From assembly GCF_002614725.1 (NCBI RefSeq), contig NZ_MRZN01000005.1, positions 62,001 through 126,000 of the forward strand: 64,000 nt of DNA, in the 5' to 3' direction. How positions within the stretch are numbered: the stretch's first letter is position 1; the number at the start of each line of letters is the position of its first letter. Shown here in pieces: positions 46,932 to 57,800 of the stretch. The translations under genes were made by a program, and so were the position numbers. The notes under the pieces were generated by a model. That model did not search any database. It was not told where the DNA came from and saw nothing but the letters and a program-made list of their open reading frames with translations. Source of the DNA: Staphylococcus edaphicus. Its GTDB lineage: Bacteria; Bacillota; Bacilli; Staphylococcales; Staphylococcaceae.

Positions 46932-47888
46932 TTATCGTTTTACATTTTTATAAGTCCATTTTCTCCATAATTTTTCTAAAGGACCTTGGTTGAATTTTGC
47001 TAACCATAATGATGAGATAATAATCATTAATAATAGTATAGGAAACCCATATAATAATGATTCGGTTGGGGTAGGATAATTTATACCAGTTAATTTCAGT
47101 GTAATGATAATGGATAATATTTGTAAAATAAATAATGTAAACGCCATTTTACCTACATTTTCAAAAGGTTTTAATAATTTTTGTACAGGCGTTAACAATG
47201 TGAGATACAGTAATACGATAAAATAAATAATCGTTTGCAATGGCGCTGACAATGAAAGTGTTGTTTGCCAATTACTCATATCCAAGAGATATAAGCTAAT
47301 AATAATGAGTAAAGTAACTAATGATATACAAAATGTAGTAAAGAAAAATTTAACATGCTTTCTGATATCATATATCTTTTTACTTTCACTCATATATAGA
47401 CCAAACAGCATCAAAAACAATATGTTTAAAGAACTACTATGATAAATAAATGTATTGCCTAAAGTATATGCTATGGAGAGTGTTGCTAAGCATAATATAA
47501 TCCATTTTCTTTTGATTAATGTAGCAAACATAATGATCATTCCATAAAGAGCATAACCTACAAACGGCAACTCATAAATAACGAGTGGCAAACCAATTAC
47601 AAGTAAAAAAATTAATCTTCTAAACATTAACATTAAAGGAGATAAATGTTTTTGTTTGGCATTATTTATAAAAATGCCCATCCCAATACCAAATAGGATT
47701 GTAAATAAACTAATGAACTTTTCATTTATGACAATTTTGAATATTGAGTCTATCCATTTATCAGTGTCAGAGAAATGAGGCTTAGTTCCTTTTATAATAG
47801 GTAGTACTTCATGCATATTGACAAAAATAACGATACAAATAGCTAGACCTCTAATAATATCTAATCCTACTATTCTATGATTATTCAC
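46932..47888 (-). CDS. DUF418 (YeiB-like) membrane protein
   Basis: 318 aa from GTG 47888, selected for AGAGGG upstream; the open frame continues to 47,987 without a ribosome site. N-terminus RIVGLDIIRGLAICIVIFVN and C-terminus FNQGPLEKLWRKWTY are DUF418 features, with about eight helices. Function is not established. It is a distant paralogue of the gene at 7,588. Confidence 0.85.
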   Translation of the reverse strand: MNNHRIVGLDIIRGLAICIVIFVNMHEVLPIIKGTKPHFSDTDKWIDSIFKIVINEKFISLFTILFGIGMGIFINNAKQKHLSPLMLMFRRLIFLLVIGLPLVIYELPFVGYALYGMIIMFATLIKRKWIILCLATLSIAYTLGNTFIYHSSSLNILFLMLFGLYMSESKKIYDIRKHVKFFFTTFCISLVTLLIIISLYLLDMSNWQTTLSLSAPLQTIIYFIVLLYLTLLTPVQKLLKPFENVGKMAFTLFILQILSIIITLKLTGINYPTPTESLLYGFPILLLMIIISSLWLAKFNQGPLEKLWRKWTYKNVKR

Positions 47889-48195
47889 TGTAATCCCTCT
47901 CTCTTGTGTAGTCACATTGCGATTGTAGCAATCATTGAAAAGACTGTAATGTAAATGAAGTGACAAAATCACATGATATACGAACAAAGTTGTAATATTT
48001 GTGAATACTGATAAAATCGTGTGCTATTAAAATCTTTATTATGAAGTAATTATTGCTTTTAATGTCATGATTATAGAAAACTACTATATACGAATGATTA
48101 AAAAAGCAGAAGAAAGCCTAGTACTTTTTTTAGTAGAAAAGTTTATTATAATTTTGAGTTTATTTACCATTGTTTTTAGAATTCAAAAATAAAAA

Positions 48196-48232
48196 GCTAC
48201 TAATTCTCATTGTAATTAAGAAAATTAGTAGC
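48196..48232 (-). terminator. Terminator after the small TM ORF
   Basis: GCTACTAATT and AATTAGTAGC form the stem, with a TTTTT run on the minus strand. Confidence 0.7.
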
Positions 48233-48247
48233 GTATCAATTAGTGTT

Positions 48248-48382
48248 TTATGATTTTTTTCGTATAAATAAATGTAATAGCATACCAGTCAATGACATAA
48301 GTGTTCCGATTGATATAGTCAAACTTTCCTGTAGTTTTTCAGCACTAGGTAAAACATTTTGATTAGTGATATGATTACTCAT
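48248..48382 (-). CDS. 44-aa protein resembling a degenerate cell-wall sorting signal
   Basis: Starts at ATG 48382 after AAGGAG at good spacing. It reads ...QNVLPSAEKLQ, then a 20-residue membrane helix and ends LFIRKKS, which is the layout of an LPXTG sorting signal with LPSAE in place of LPXTG. There is no signal peptide. It may be a small membrane peptide or the recycled tail of a lost surface-protein gene. Confidence 0.45.
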   Translation of the reverse strand: MSNHITNQNVLPSAEKLQESLTISIGTLMSLTGMLLHLFIRKKS

Positions 48383-48406
48383 TTTGTCATCTCCTTAATC
48401 TACAAC

Positions 48407-48565
48407 TCAATTAAAACTAGTAGCTGTTACTAACGTATTTAAGCTTGATACATAGTTAAAGCGCTTAGTATCATTAGTGTTGATTGGGTTTTCTGGGTTA
48501 GTCGAGTTATTTGGATTATCTGGGAGTTCATAGAATTCATTAAAAAATAAATTTATAAAACACAT
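48407..48565 (-). pseudogene. 52-codon relic with NPxNP-like linker
   Basis: Frame 48565-48407 reads MCFINLFFNEFYELPDNP, then NNSTNPENPINTNDTK and a short tail. The Asn/Pro repeat resembles stalk regions of surface proteins. No ribosome site is obvious, and it is probably part of the same decayed locus as the 44-aa ORF. Confidence 0.3.
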
Positions 48566-48586
48566 AATTAAACATTTGCCTTAGTT

Positions 48587-48623
48587 AAGGACTACGATTG
48601 TCATTCTTGAAATCGTAGTCCTT
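48587..48623 (+). terminator. Hairpin AAGGACTACGAT/ATCGTAGTCCTT
   Basis: A perfect 12-base stem. The T-rich tail TTTAATTTT is on the plus strand and it may be bidirectional. It isolates the surface-protein cluster on the right; from here to 49,015 I see no gene. Confidence 0.65.
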
Positions 48624-49015
48624 TAATTTTATTCCAGTTTTCTACTATTTATACGCTAATAATGGGAAAGATTTATATTGATGTCAGATTCTAGTATTTA
48701 GTTTGAAACTATATTGTATTCAAACTAGTAATGAATCATTATTTATATGTACATTTTAGTTTTGCACCTTTGTATAATTTAGTTTAAGTAAAATAAATTT
48801 CTTATTCCGATGAAGAGAAAAAATAAATATTTTATAATAACTATTATAATTTCATTATTTATAACTAATTAAATGGTAGCGTTATTGAATTATTAGAAAA
48901 TGTGAACATAAATTTTTAAAAACTATATAAAAAATATGTAATTTTTATATAGTTGTGCCATTATATGTCGTTCCTTAATTGTACAATAATGTTACCAAGA
49001 AAGAGGGTGACTTAG

Positions 49016-49252
49016 TTGAATCGTTCACATAGGCTTTTGAGTATATATACACGTTTATTAAAACGAAAAGAATTGGATAAGTTGGAGCTTTCTACTGAGT
49101 TTAAAGTTAGCGAAAGAACAATTATAAGGGACATTCAAGAGATAAGAAATTATTTTTATGATAATGATGAGTGGATTGAAAAGAAAGAAATCTATTATGA
49201 CTATGTTAATTGTAAGTACTCTATTAAGAATGGAAGAGAAATAAATTTTTAA
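49016..49252 (+). CDS. Small HTH_11 DNA-binding protein
   Basis: 78 aa from TTG 49016 with GAGGGTGA upstream. It is essentially only a DeoR/HTH_11 winged helix (SHRLLSIYTRLLKRKELDKL, VSERTIIRDIQEIRNYF) without a ligand domain. It points at the 1650-aa surface-protein gene 250 bases away and may regulate it. Confidence 0.7.
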   Translation: MNRSHRLLSIYTRLLKRKELDKLELSTEFKVSERTIIRDIQEIRNYFYDNDEWIEKKEIYYDYVNCKYSIKNGREINF

Positions 49253-49503
49253 AATTTGTCTGATCTTTGAAAAAAGAAAACGGTTTTAATACTTAGTAGC
49301 TATGATAATAACTTTAAAACAAAGGTTGGATTATGAGCTGTATATTAGGAAGGATACTCATACGAGGGACTAAATACTATGTTACTGATTGCACTTGGGT
49401 TAAAAAAGCGAATTTATTGAATTAGCTTATGTGTTTATAGGTGATCAATACCTATAATAAGTCTGTTTTCTTGGTATATCAAAAAAAGGTGGTTTTAAAA
49501 AAG

Positions 49504-52500
49504 ATGAATGGTAAAAGATTAGATTTTTTATCTAATAAATTAAATAAGTATTCAATCCGTAAATTTACGGTGGGTACAGCATCAATATTAGTTGGTGCAA
49601 CTTTACTTTTTGGATTAAGTAATCAAGCAGAGGCTCAAGAAAATAGTACAAATACTACAGAGCTTGACCAAGAAAATACGGAAGCTGAAACAAATCAAGG
49701 AAAAGAAACCCTGGACAATACTGAAGCTTCACCATCAAAAGAAGTTGCAGAAAATGCTGAAGAACCAACATCTAATGAAGTTCCAGAAAGTATTGAAGAA
49801 GTAGCATTCAAAGAAACGCCACAAGGTACAGAAGAAGCGACATCTAAAGAGGATTCGGAAGTAACAGAAGAACCAACATCCAAAGAAACCCCACAAAATG
49901 TAAAAGAGTCAACATCAGAAGAGGCTTCAGAACCCACTGAAGAAGTAGCATCCAAAGAAACGTCACGAAGCACTGAAGAGGCAGCGCCAAAAGAGGTTTC
50001 AGAACGTATTGAAGAGTCAACATCAAAAGAGACGCCACAAAACACATCACAAAGTACTGAAACATTGCCAAAAGAAAATAATGTAGACATTTCACATGTG
50101 ACAGACAAAGAAACAACTATTACATATTATAAGAATGCTGCTAATGTTTCAAATGAAAAAGCTCGAGAAGTAGTTCGTGATTTAGATACAAAAAACATGA
50201 GCGAACGAGAACTACAATTGGCATTACTTAAAGATTTAGCTAATAAACAAAAGGAAAGCAAACCATTAGCCACAGTATATAGATCTGCTACACCGCGTGA
50301 TAGTGAATCCATTAATATTGCTTCTAACAGACATGTGAACACATTAGCTACAACATCTAATCAAATTGTTGATGTTGATGCTATCGCGTCAGGAAAAATT
50401 ACTAAGGGTTCTGATTTTCAAACTACAAAAGGCATTGTCAGTGGTTGGTTAGATGTTGCAACTGATAACTATAGCCCTGGTATTAACGGATCAAAAACAG
50501 CGTTAAATGATTACAAAGTATATCTACAATGGATGGATAAAGATGGCACAGTCTCTCCTGTTTATCAAGCTATTACTCATGACTTAGGTGGTACTCGTTC
50601 AGATCAAGGTGGTAATGGAACGTATGCGTTTGACATTGGTGAAGGTTGGACAGATGCAAATGGTAAAGTTCACAAGCCAGACTTCCAATCTGTATCAGGT
50701 CAAAAATATAAAATGTGGTTAGCACCTGGTCAAAATTCAAAAAATGGTAATGAATATTTTACTTATAGAAAACAACCGGGTAATTCAACAGGGTTTTCTG
50801 GTGCGGTTGTACCAACAGGTGAATTTATTTTAGCAGGGCACAGTATTCAAAGAACGGCTGTTTATGTTTACGAAAAACCGACTAATGCCACAATGACGAC
50901 ACCAGAATCTGAATGGAAATATGATGATAAAGGACCAGACAAAAACCCTTCCTACCTCCCAGATACAATTAATAAGAAAGATCGCTATGCGGTAAGTGGT
51001 AAGGTTTGGTGGGAAACATCAACTGCCGGAACAGAATATCCAACTTCAGCTGGTGAATCGTTTGTTGATCAAACGTTAGAAGAAGCGAAAAATGGTTTTA
51101 GAGTAGTTACAAGTGTCTTAACTCCAGAAGGTAAGCAAGCGCTATCTACTACAAATGGTATAGACGATGTAAATGAACGTATTAAAGCACAACAAGCATT
51201 AATCAAAACAAATCCAGAATACATTCAACAAACAGTAGTAGCACCAATTGTAAACGGTGAATATACTGCTAGGTTTGATGACAAATTCGATGTTAATTAC
51301 ATGTATCAATATGTAATGGATAAAGATGGTAATGTAGTTCCTGGTTATACAGGGTACTCATCTCCAGTGTTTACTTCACCTAATGATTATGCTAGCTCAG
51401 TACCATTCGTTTCAGCTAATAAATCATATGCTTATAATGTTCACTTTGCATTAGTTGCAGATCCAGCTAAATATGATATTGATATTACTAATTTTGATGC
51501 AATTGATAATGTAGCACATCCGGGTGATACTGCAGTAAGTAATGTAAGTTCAATGTATTATCCTGGTGAGAAAACTGAAATTGTGTGGTTGGATACATCA
51601 GGTGACACACCTGTAGAGCTTTCTAGAACGGCGGTGAATAATAAAGCAGAAGCAGAGAGCGCAGCACAATTTACAGTACCTGAAGACATCGATAGTAGAA
51701 AAACATATACTGTCCAATTAGTAGTTAATGATAATGTAATCGCTGCAGATACATTTGCTGCAGATAACGTTATTAAACTTGAAATTGATGCAATTGATAA
51801 TCAAACAGTTGTAGAAGGTAATCCAATTGCTGATGTTACTGTAAACACTAATAAACCAGGCTCAGAGATTAAAGTAGAAGGCTTACCAGAAGGCGTAACA
51901 TATCATCCTGAAACAGGTATTATTTCTGGAACACCAATAGTAAATGATTGGAACGATAATTGGGATCCAAATAATCCATCAGCAAGTACTTTTGAAGAAG
52001 AACGGGATTTCCAAGTGACTGTTACAGTGACTGATGAAAATGGTGCAACGGCAAGCGAAGATTTTGTGATTAAAGTACAAAGAGATACAGATAAAGATGG
52101 TATGCCAGACATTGTTGACGATGACGATGACGGTGATGGTGTACCAGATGATAATGAAATCAATGGTTCAACAAATCCTAAAGATTCAACGGATCATTTA
52201 GGTGATAAAGATCATTACGAACCAACAACAGAAGGTGTAACAAAAGATCATGGAACGCCAACAACAGCGGAAGATGTAACAGGAGCAGTAACAATTCCAG
52301 ATTATCCAAATGATAAAGAACAACCGAAAATCACAGTGGATGATGAAAGCCAATTACCGAACGGTAATACACCAGGTACAACAGAAGTAGACGTGACTGT
52401 GACATATCCAGATGGCACAACAGATCACATCAAAGTACCCGTGACAGTAGGTAACGAAGCAGATAATCAAGCATATGAACCAACAACAGAAGGTGTAACA

Positions 52501-54456
52501 AAAGATCATGGTACGCCAGCAACAGCAGAAGATGTGACAGGAGCAGTAACAATTCCAGATTATCCAAATGATAAAGAACAACCAAAAATCACAGTGGATG
52601 ATGAAAGCCAATTACCAGACGGTAATACACCAGGCACAACAGAAGTAGACGTGACCGTGACATACCCAGATGGCACAACAGATCACATCAAAGTACCCGT
52701 GACAGTAGGCAACGAAGCAGATAATCGAGCATACGAACCAACAACAGAAGGTGTAACAAAAGATCATGGTACGCCAGCAACAGCAGAAGATGTAACAGGA
52801 GCAGTAACGATTCCAGATTATCCAAGTGATAAAGAACAACCGAAAATCACAGTGGATGATGAAAGCCAATTACCGGACGGTAATACACCAGGCACAACAG
52901 AAGTAGACGTGACCGTGACATATCCAGATGGCACAACAGATCACATCAAAGTACCCGTGACAGTAGGTAACGAAGCAGATAATCAAGCATATGAACCAAC
53001 AACAGAAGGTGTAACAAAAGATCATGGAACGCCAACAACAGCGGAAGATGTAACAGGAGCAGTAACAATCCCAGATTATCCAAGTGACAAAGAACAACCG
53101 AAAATCACAGTGGATGATGAAAGCCAATTACCGAACGGTAATACACCAGGCACAACAGAAGTAGACGTGACTGTGACATACCCAGATGGCACGAAAGATC
53201 ACATCAAAGTACCTGTGACAGTAGGTAACGAAGCAGATAATCAAGCATACGAACCAACAACAGAAGGTGTAACAAAAGATCATGGAACACCAACAACAGC
53301 AGAAGATGTAACAGGAGCAGTAACAATCCCAGATTATCCAAGTGATAAAGAACAACCGAAAATCACAGTAGATGATGAAAGCCAATTACCAGACGGTAAT
53401 ACACCAGGCACAACAGAAGTAGACGTGACCGTGACATATCCAGATGGCACGACAGATCATATCAAAGTACCCGTGACAGTAGGTAACGAAACACAGGCGA
53501 ATACAAATAATCCGGGTTATGACGATATTTCAGTAAAACCAGGAGAAACAAGCAAAGTCCCACAAAATGGTGATAATACAATGCCTGATGGTACGAAATA
53601 TAAAGTGGATGAAACAAAGATTCCTTCTGGATGGGAAATATCGGTAGATCAAAATACTGGGGAATTAACTGTAAAACCGTCTAAAGATGCGGTGCCAGGA
53701 ACATCTGTAGTTATACCAGTAACAGTAATGTACCCAGACGGTTCGACAGAAGAAATATCAGCAATGGTTACAGTTGGTGATGTTGTTGATATTCCAGCAC
53801 CAACGGTTAATCCGGTTGATGATAACGATAAAGTGGTTACAGGATCAAATGGTACACCTGGAAATACAATTGTAGTTACATTCCCTGATGGCAGTACTTC
53901 AGAAGGTAAAGTCGATAAGGATGGTAACTGGACAGTAGATATTCCAAAAGGAGTAGATTTAGATAAAGGTGATATTATAACTGCTGTTGAAAAAGATGAA
54001 AAAGGTAATATATCAACACCTACAAATGTTGTAGTAGGAGAAAATTGCGATAACTCATCAGACGGCAACAATGCAGGAGACGGAAAAGATGACACTTCAT
54101 CAGACGGTAACAATGCAGGAGACGGAGAAGCAGATAATTCATCAGACGGCAACAATGCAGGAGACGGAAAAGATGACACTTCATCAGACAGCAACAATGC
54201 AGGAAATGGAAAAGACGATAATTCATCAGACGGTAACAATGCAGTAGGCAGAGCAGATAATAATGCATCTGATAGCAGCATTGTAGGAGATGAAGAAGGT
54301 AACAATTTATCAGATGGTAGTCACTCAATTGAAGGCAATCAAGCTTTACCTGAAACAGGTGAAACCGAAAGTAAGCACGCTACAATCTTCGGAACATTAT
54401 TTGCAGGATTAGGACTATTACTATTCAGAAGACGCAACAAAAGAGAAGAACAATAA
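49504..54456 (+). CDS. LPXTG surface protein with YSIRK signal and five 86-aa repeats
   Basis: 1650 aa from ATG 49504; the frame opens at 49,441 but the YSIRK signal ([20 protein letters not shown]) begins here. After a Glu/Ser/Thr-rich region of about 150 residues with degenerate TSKE/TEE repeats comes a non-repeat domain (about 270-770), a putative Ig segment ending near 855, and an Asp-rich TSP3-like Ca-binding stretch ([19 protein letters not shown]). Five near-identical 86-aa Rib/alpha-like repeats follow (52,216-53,505), then a related module, an SDGNNAGDG linker, L1615-PETG, a helix and RRRNKREE. Sortase A should anchor it to the wall; adhesin or biofilm role is inferred. Confidence 0.92.
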   Translation: MNGKRLDFLSNKLNKYSIRKFTVGTASILVGATLLFGLSNQAEAQENSTNTTELDQENTEAETNQGKETLDNTEASPSKEVAENAEEPTSNEVPESIEEVAFKETPQGTEEATSKEDSEVTEEPTSKETPQNVKESTSEEASEPTEEVASKETSRSTEEAAPKEVSERIEESTSKETPQNTSQSTETLPKENNVDISHVTDKETTITYYKNAANVSNEKAREVVRDLDTKNMSERELQLALLKDLANKQKESKPLATVYRSATPRDSESINIASNRHVNTLATTSNQIVDVDAIASGKITKGSDFQTTKGIVSGWLDVATDNYSPGINGSKTALNDYKVYLQWMDKDGTVSPVYQAITHDLGGTRSDQGGNGTYAFDIGEGWTDANGKVHKPDFQSVSGQKYKMWLAPGQNSKNGNEYFTYRKQPGNSTGFSGAVVPTGEFILAGHSIQRTAVYVYEKPTNATMTTPESEWKYDDKGPDKNPSYLPDTINKKDRYAVSGKVWWETSTAGTEYPTSAGESFVDQTLEEAKNGFRVVTSVLTPEGKQALSTTNGIDDVNERIKAQQALIKTNPEYIQQTVVAPIVNGEYTARFDDKFDVNYMYQYVMDKDGNVVPGYTGYSSPVFTSPNDYASSVPFVSANKSYAYNVHFALVADPAKYDIDITNFDAIDNVAHPGDTAVSNVSSMYYPGEKTEIVWLDTSGDTPVELSRTAVNNKAEAESAAQFTVPEDIDSRKTYTVQLVVNDNVIAADTFAADNVIKLEIDAIDNQTVVEGNPIADVTVNTNKPGSEIKVEGLPEGVTYHPETGIISGTPIVNDWNDNWDPNNPSASTFEEERDFQVTVTVTDENGATASEDFVIKVQRDTDKDGMPDIVDDDDDGDGVPDDNEINGSTNPKDSTDHLGDKDHYEPTTEGVTKDHGTPTTAEDVTGAVTIPDYPNDKEQPKITVDDESQLPNGNTPGTTEVDVTVTYPDGTTDHIKVPVTVGNEADNQAYEPTTEGVTKDHGTPATAEDVTGAVTIPDYPNDKEQPKITVDDESQLPDGNTPGTTEVDVTVTYPDGTTDHIKVPVTVGNEADNRAYEPTTEGVTKDHGTPATAEDVTGAVTIPDYPSDKEQPKITVDDESQLPDGNTPGTTEVDVTVTYPDGTTDHIKVPVTVGNEADNQAYEPTTEGVTKDHGTPTTAEDVTGAVTIPDYPSDKEQPKITVDDESQLPNGNTPGTTEVDVTVTYPDGTKDHIKVPVTVGNEADNQAYEPTTEGVTKDHGTPTTAEDVTGAVTIPDYPSDKEQPKITVDDESQLPDGNTPGTTEVDVTVTYPDGTTDHIKVPVTVGNETQANTNNPGYDDISVKPGETSKVPQNGDNTMPDGTKYKVDETKIPSGWEISVDQNTGELTVKPSKDAVPGTSVVIPVTVMYPDGSTEEISAMVTVGDVVDIPAPTVNPVDDNDKVVTGSNGTPGNTIVVTFPDGSTSEGKVDKDGNWTVDIPKGVDLDKGDIITAVEKDEKGNISTPTNVVVGENCDNSSDGNNAGDGKDDTSSDGNNAGDGEADNSSDGNNAGDGKDDTSSDSNNAGNGKDDNSSDGNNAVGRADNNASDSSIVGDEEGNNLSDGSHSIEGNQALPETGETESKHATIFGTLFAGLGLLLFRRRNKREEQ
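52216..53505 (+). repeat. Five tandem 258-bp repeats in the surface protein
   Basis: Each unit encodes 86 residues beginning [15 protein letters not shown] and ending [13 protein letters not shown]. Copies differ at few positions (N/S, N/D, T/K), so the array is young or homogenised and its copy number may vary. Confidence 0.95.
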
Positions 54457-54593
54457 TTGACATCATGAAAGTGGTAGTGAAATCTAATTAATTTAAAAAG
54501 ATTTCATCGTACCCGGCAAAGACGACTAGTATAGAAATTAGCTTGATATAAGTGTATTTTCAACTTGGTCAGCTTCTGCCAATGTAATGATAG

Positions 54594-54630
54594 GAGGCTG
54601 AGACAATTCATTTGTCCCAGCCTCACTTTT
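54594..54630 (+). terminator. Terminator of the first surface-protein gene
   Basis: GAGGCTGAGACAA and TTGTCCCAGCCTC form a long stem followed by ACTTTTG. This is a common staphylococcal intergenic hairpin. Confidence 0.85.
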
Positions 54631-54829
54631 GTAAAAAATGCAGTGATAAACGAAAGCGTTTTTTTAAACTTTTAAGTAAATGGCTTTATTTTGCAAAAAG
54701 TCGATAGCAAAAGTGTTTTGCAATCTTAAAATTGCGCGAAATCGAATTATGTGAAATTAAAAAATGAAAACAATACTACATTTTACACTCATTTTATATT
54801 ATATCGAAACATATATTAGTGGAGGAATT

Positions 54830-57800
54830 ATGAAAAGATTAGATTTTTTGAATAACAGAAAAAATAGATATTCTATCAGACGTTTTACTGTGGGAACAGC
54901 ATCTATTTTAATAGGAGCGCTTTTGTTTTTAGGGCAGCCGTCGGAAGAAGTTGAAGCAGAAGAACAAAAAAGTGACCACTTAAATCACATTGAACAAATT
55001 AACAATCAAACGGATACCAGTCAAGAAGACATAACAACTAATGAAAATAACGGAGCTACCGATTCACATACTCAACAAATGCAAGAGTCAGATAGTGAGG
55101 TAGCTAAGGAATCAGATGATTCACAAGCAAATACATCTGTAAATAAAGAAAACAATAATTCAGAATCAAATAGTGAAGTAGAAGACAGTTATAATGAGCA
55201 GAAAGATGAAACGCAACAAGATGAAATCGATTATCATGCTAGACCTGATGAAGAGAAACAAAGTGAAATTGATAATAGTGATAAACCTGAAGCAACAAAG
55301 CAAAGCGAAACAGAGAATAACACGACTAATCATCAACAACAGGATATAAAAGAATCAACTGCAAGCAATCAGGAAAATGAAGCTGTTAAAAAAGAGCAAG
55401 ATACGAATGAACAACGTGACGATGAAACAAAGCAAACGAATGATTCTGAGGATAAAGAATCGGCAGCGAAGTATGTTGACAAGAACACATCACCGAATAA
55501 TGATGCAAAGTACAATACGGAAGAAAATGATAATGGCAATAATCAAGATAGAAAAAGCATTGATCAGACACAAAATACTGATGAACAGCAATTACGTAAC
55601 GCATCGGACGTTCAAAATAAAGTAAACACGCCTACCGATAGTAATCGTTCTACTACAGTAGACAAATCAAATTCAAGTGATAGTAAAGTTGTTGAGGATG
55701 CTTTTAAAGAAACAGATTTAAGTCCGAAAGAACAAGCACAAATCAAACAGGACTTGCCATCAAATATCGATGAATTATCTGAATCAGAAGTAAAGGAAGC
55801 GATAGTTTACGCTGCATTAAAAAATATGAAAGATACTGAACTACCAAAAACAACGGCGAGGAGTTTAGTAAATACCAACACTAGATTTAGAAGTGTTGTT
55901 ACAAGAGCTGCTATAAATACAAGTAAAAATGTAAACAATCTTGTCACAGCATCTAATCTCAGAACAGAAGTTAAAAACCCTGATGGAAGCACTGCAGCAG
56001 TTAAGCCTACATACGGTGGTACATTAGTATTAAAAGGTAACTACACAGTTGATGATAAGGTGAAAGCAGGAGACACGTTTACCGTTGATTTCGGAAAGAA
56101 TATTGTACCAGGTGCTTTATATCAAGAAGATGGTAGAGCAGCACCGGCTATTTTAAGTCCTAGTGGGGAAACGATTGCCGTTGGTAAGTATAATGCTTCT
56201 ACAAATAGCTTTGATTATATATTTAATGACTATGTCAACAAATATAATAACGTTAAAGGTTCATTTGAATTCTCTATGTCACCCAATAGAAAGACTGCAC
56301 CATCAAATGGTACATATAATAATGCAATTAGTTTTGCAGGTGAACAATTAAATCACAACTATACTGTTGATTATAAGAATTATAGTAATGAAAAAAACAT
56401 AACAAGGTCAGCGATTACTTCTTTTAGTCCGGTTGATGGTAGTTACACACGTGTTTCATATGTTAATCCACAATTAAGTAAAGCGGGTGCAGGAGCTTTT
56501 ACAGCAACGCTAACTCAGACGAATGCAACGTTAGATAATGTGAAGATATATAAAGTGCCAAGTAATATGAAAAGCGCTTTTACAGATTCATTCGTACCGA
56601 ATTTAACCGGTTTACAAGATGTTACTAGCCAAATAACACGCCTTAATTTAGATGCTAATACTACACAATTAAAATTCACTACAGCAAATAATAGACAAAA
56701 TACTGGCTATATTATTGTTACAGAAGGAACTGGATCAAAAGATGGTAATATACAATTAACAACAATTGCCGGCAAATCAGTGAGTAATACAATAAATTGG
56801 GTGAAAAGTTCCGCAAATGGTTATGGAGATTTTTCATCCGTAAGTGAAAGTGCATCGATTAGTTCTTCGGAGTCGTTGAGCACATCAAAATCATTAAGTA
56901 CAAGTGAATCGTTGAGTACATCGCAATCATTAAGTGAAAGTGAGTCACATAGCATATCGCAGTCATTAAGCGAAAGTGAGTCACTAAGCACTTCAGAGTC
57001 AATCAGCGAGAGCGAATCATTAAGCGCTTCTGAATCAATCAGCGAGAGCGAATCACTAAGTACATCAGAATCAGTAAGTGAGAGCGAATCATTGAGTACT
57101 TCTGAATCAATCAGTGAGAGTGAATCATTGAGCACTTCTGAATCAATCAGCGAGTCAGAATCATTGAGCACATCGGAATCAATTAGTGAAAGTGAATCAT
57201 TGAGCACATCTGAATCTATTAGTGAGTCAGAATCACAAAGTACATCAGAGTCAATCAGTGAGAGTGAATCATTGAGCGCTTCTGAATCTATTAGTGAAAG
57301 TGAGTCATTAAGCACTTCGGAATCGATTAGTGAGAGCGAATCATTAAGCACTTCAGAGTCAATCAGCGAAAGCGAATCACTAAGTACATCAGAATCAATT
57401 AGCGAAAGCGAATCATTGAGTACTTCTGAATCTATTAGTGAAAGTGAGTCACTAAGTACTTCAGAATCAATCAGTGAGTCAGAGTCTCTAAGCACATCAG
57501 AATCAATCAGTGAAAGTGAGTCACTAAGTACTTCTGAGTCAATCAGTGAGAGCGAATCATTAAGTACTTCTGAGTCAATCAGCGAGAGCGAATCATTAAG
57601 CGCTTCTGAATCAATCAGCGAGAGCGAATCATTAAGTACTTCAGAATCTATCAGCGAGTCAGAGTCATTGAGCACTTCGGAATCAATAAGTGAATCAGAA
57701 TCATTAAGCACATCCGAATCAATCAGTGAGAGCGAATCATTGAGTACATCAGAGTCAATAAGTGAAAGCGAGTCACTAAGTACATCAGAGTCAATAAGTG

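Noticed and set aside
48067-48192. 42-codon ORF beginning MIIENYYIRMIKKAEESL, faintly like a GNAT N-terminus
   Set aside because: No ribosome site, the rest of the domain is absent, and similarity is too short to call a relic.
52354-53385. Four stacked 85-codon minus-strand ORFs rich in Cys and Trp
   Set aside because: They are shadows of the 258-bp repeats of the surface-protein gene, with identical phase in each unit.
53649-54328. Minus-strand ORFs of 218 and 102 codons
   Set aside because: Antisense of the Asp/Gly-rich linker and the wall-anchor region; low-complexity composition and no start signal.
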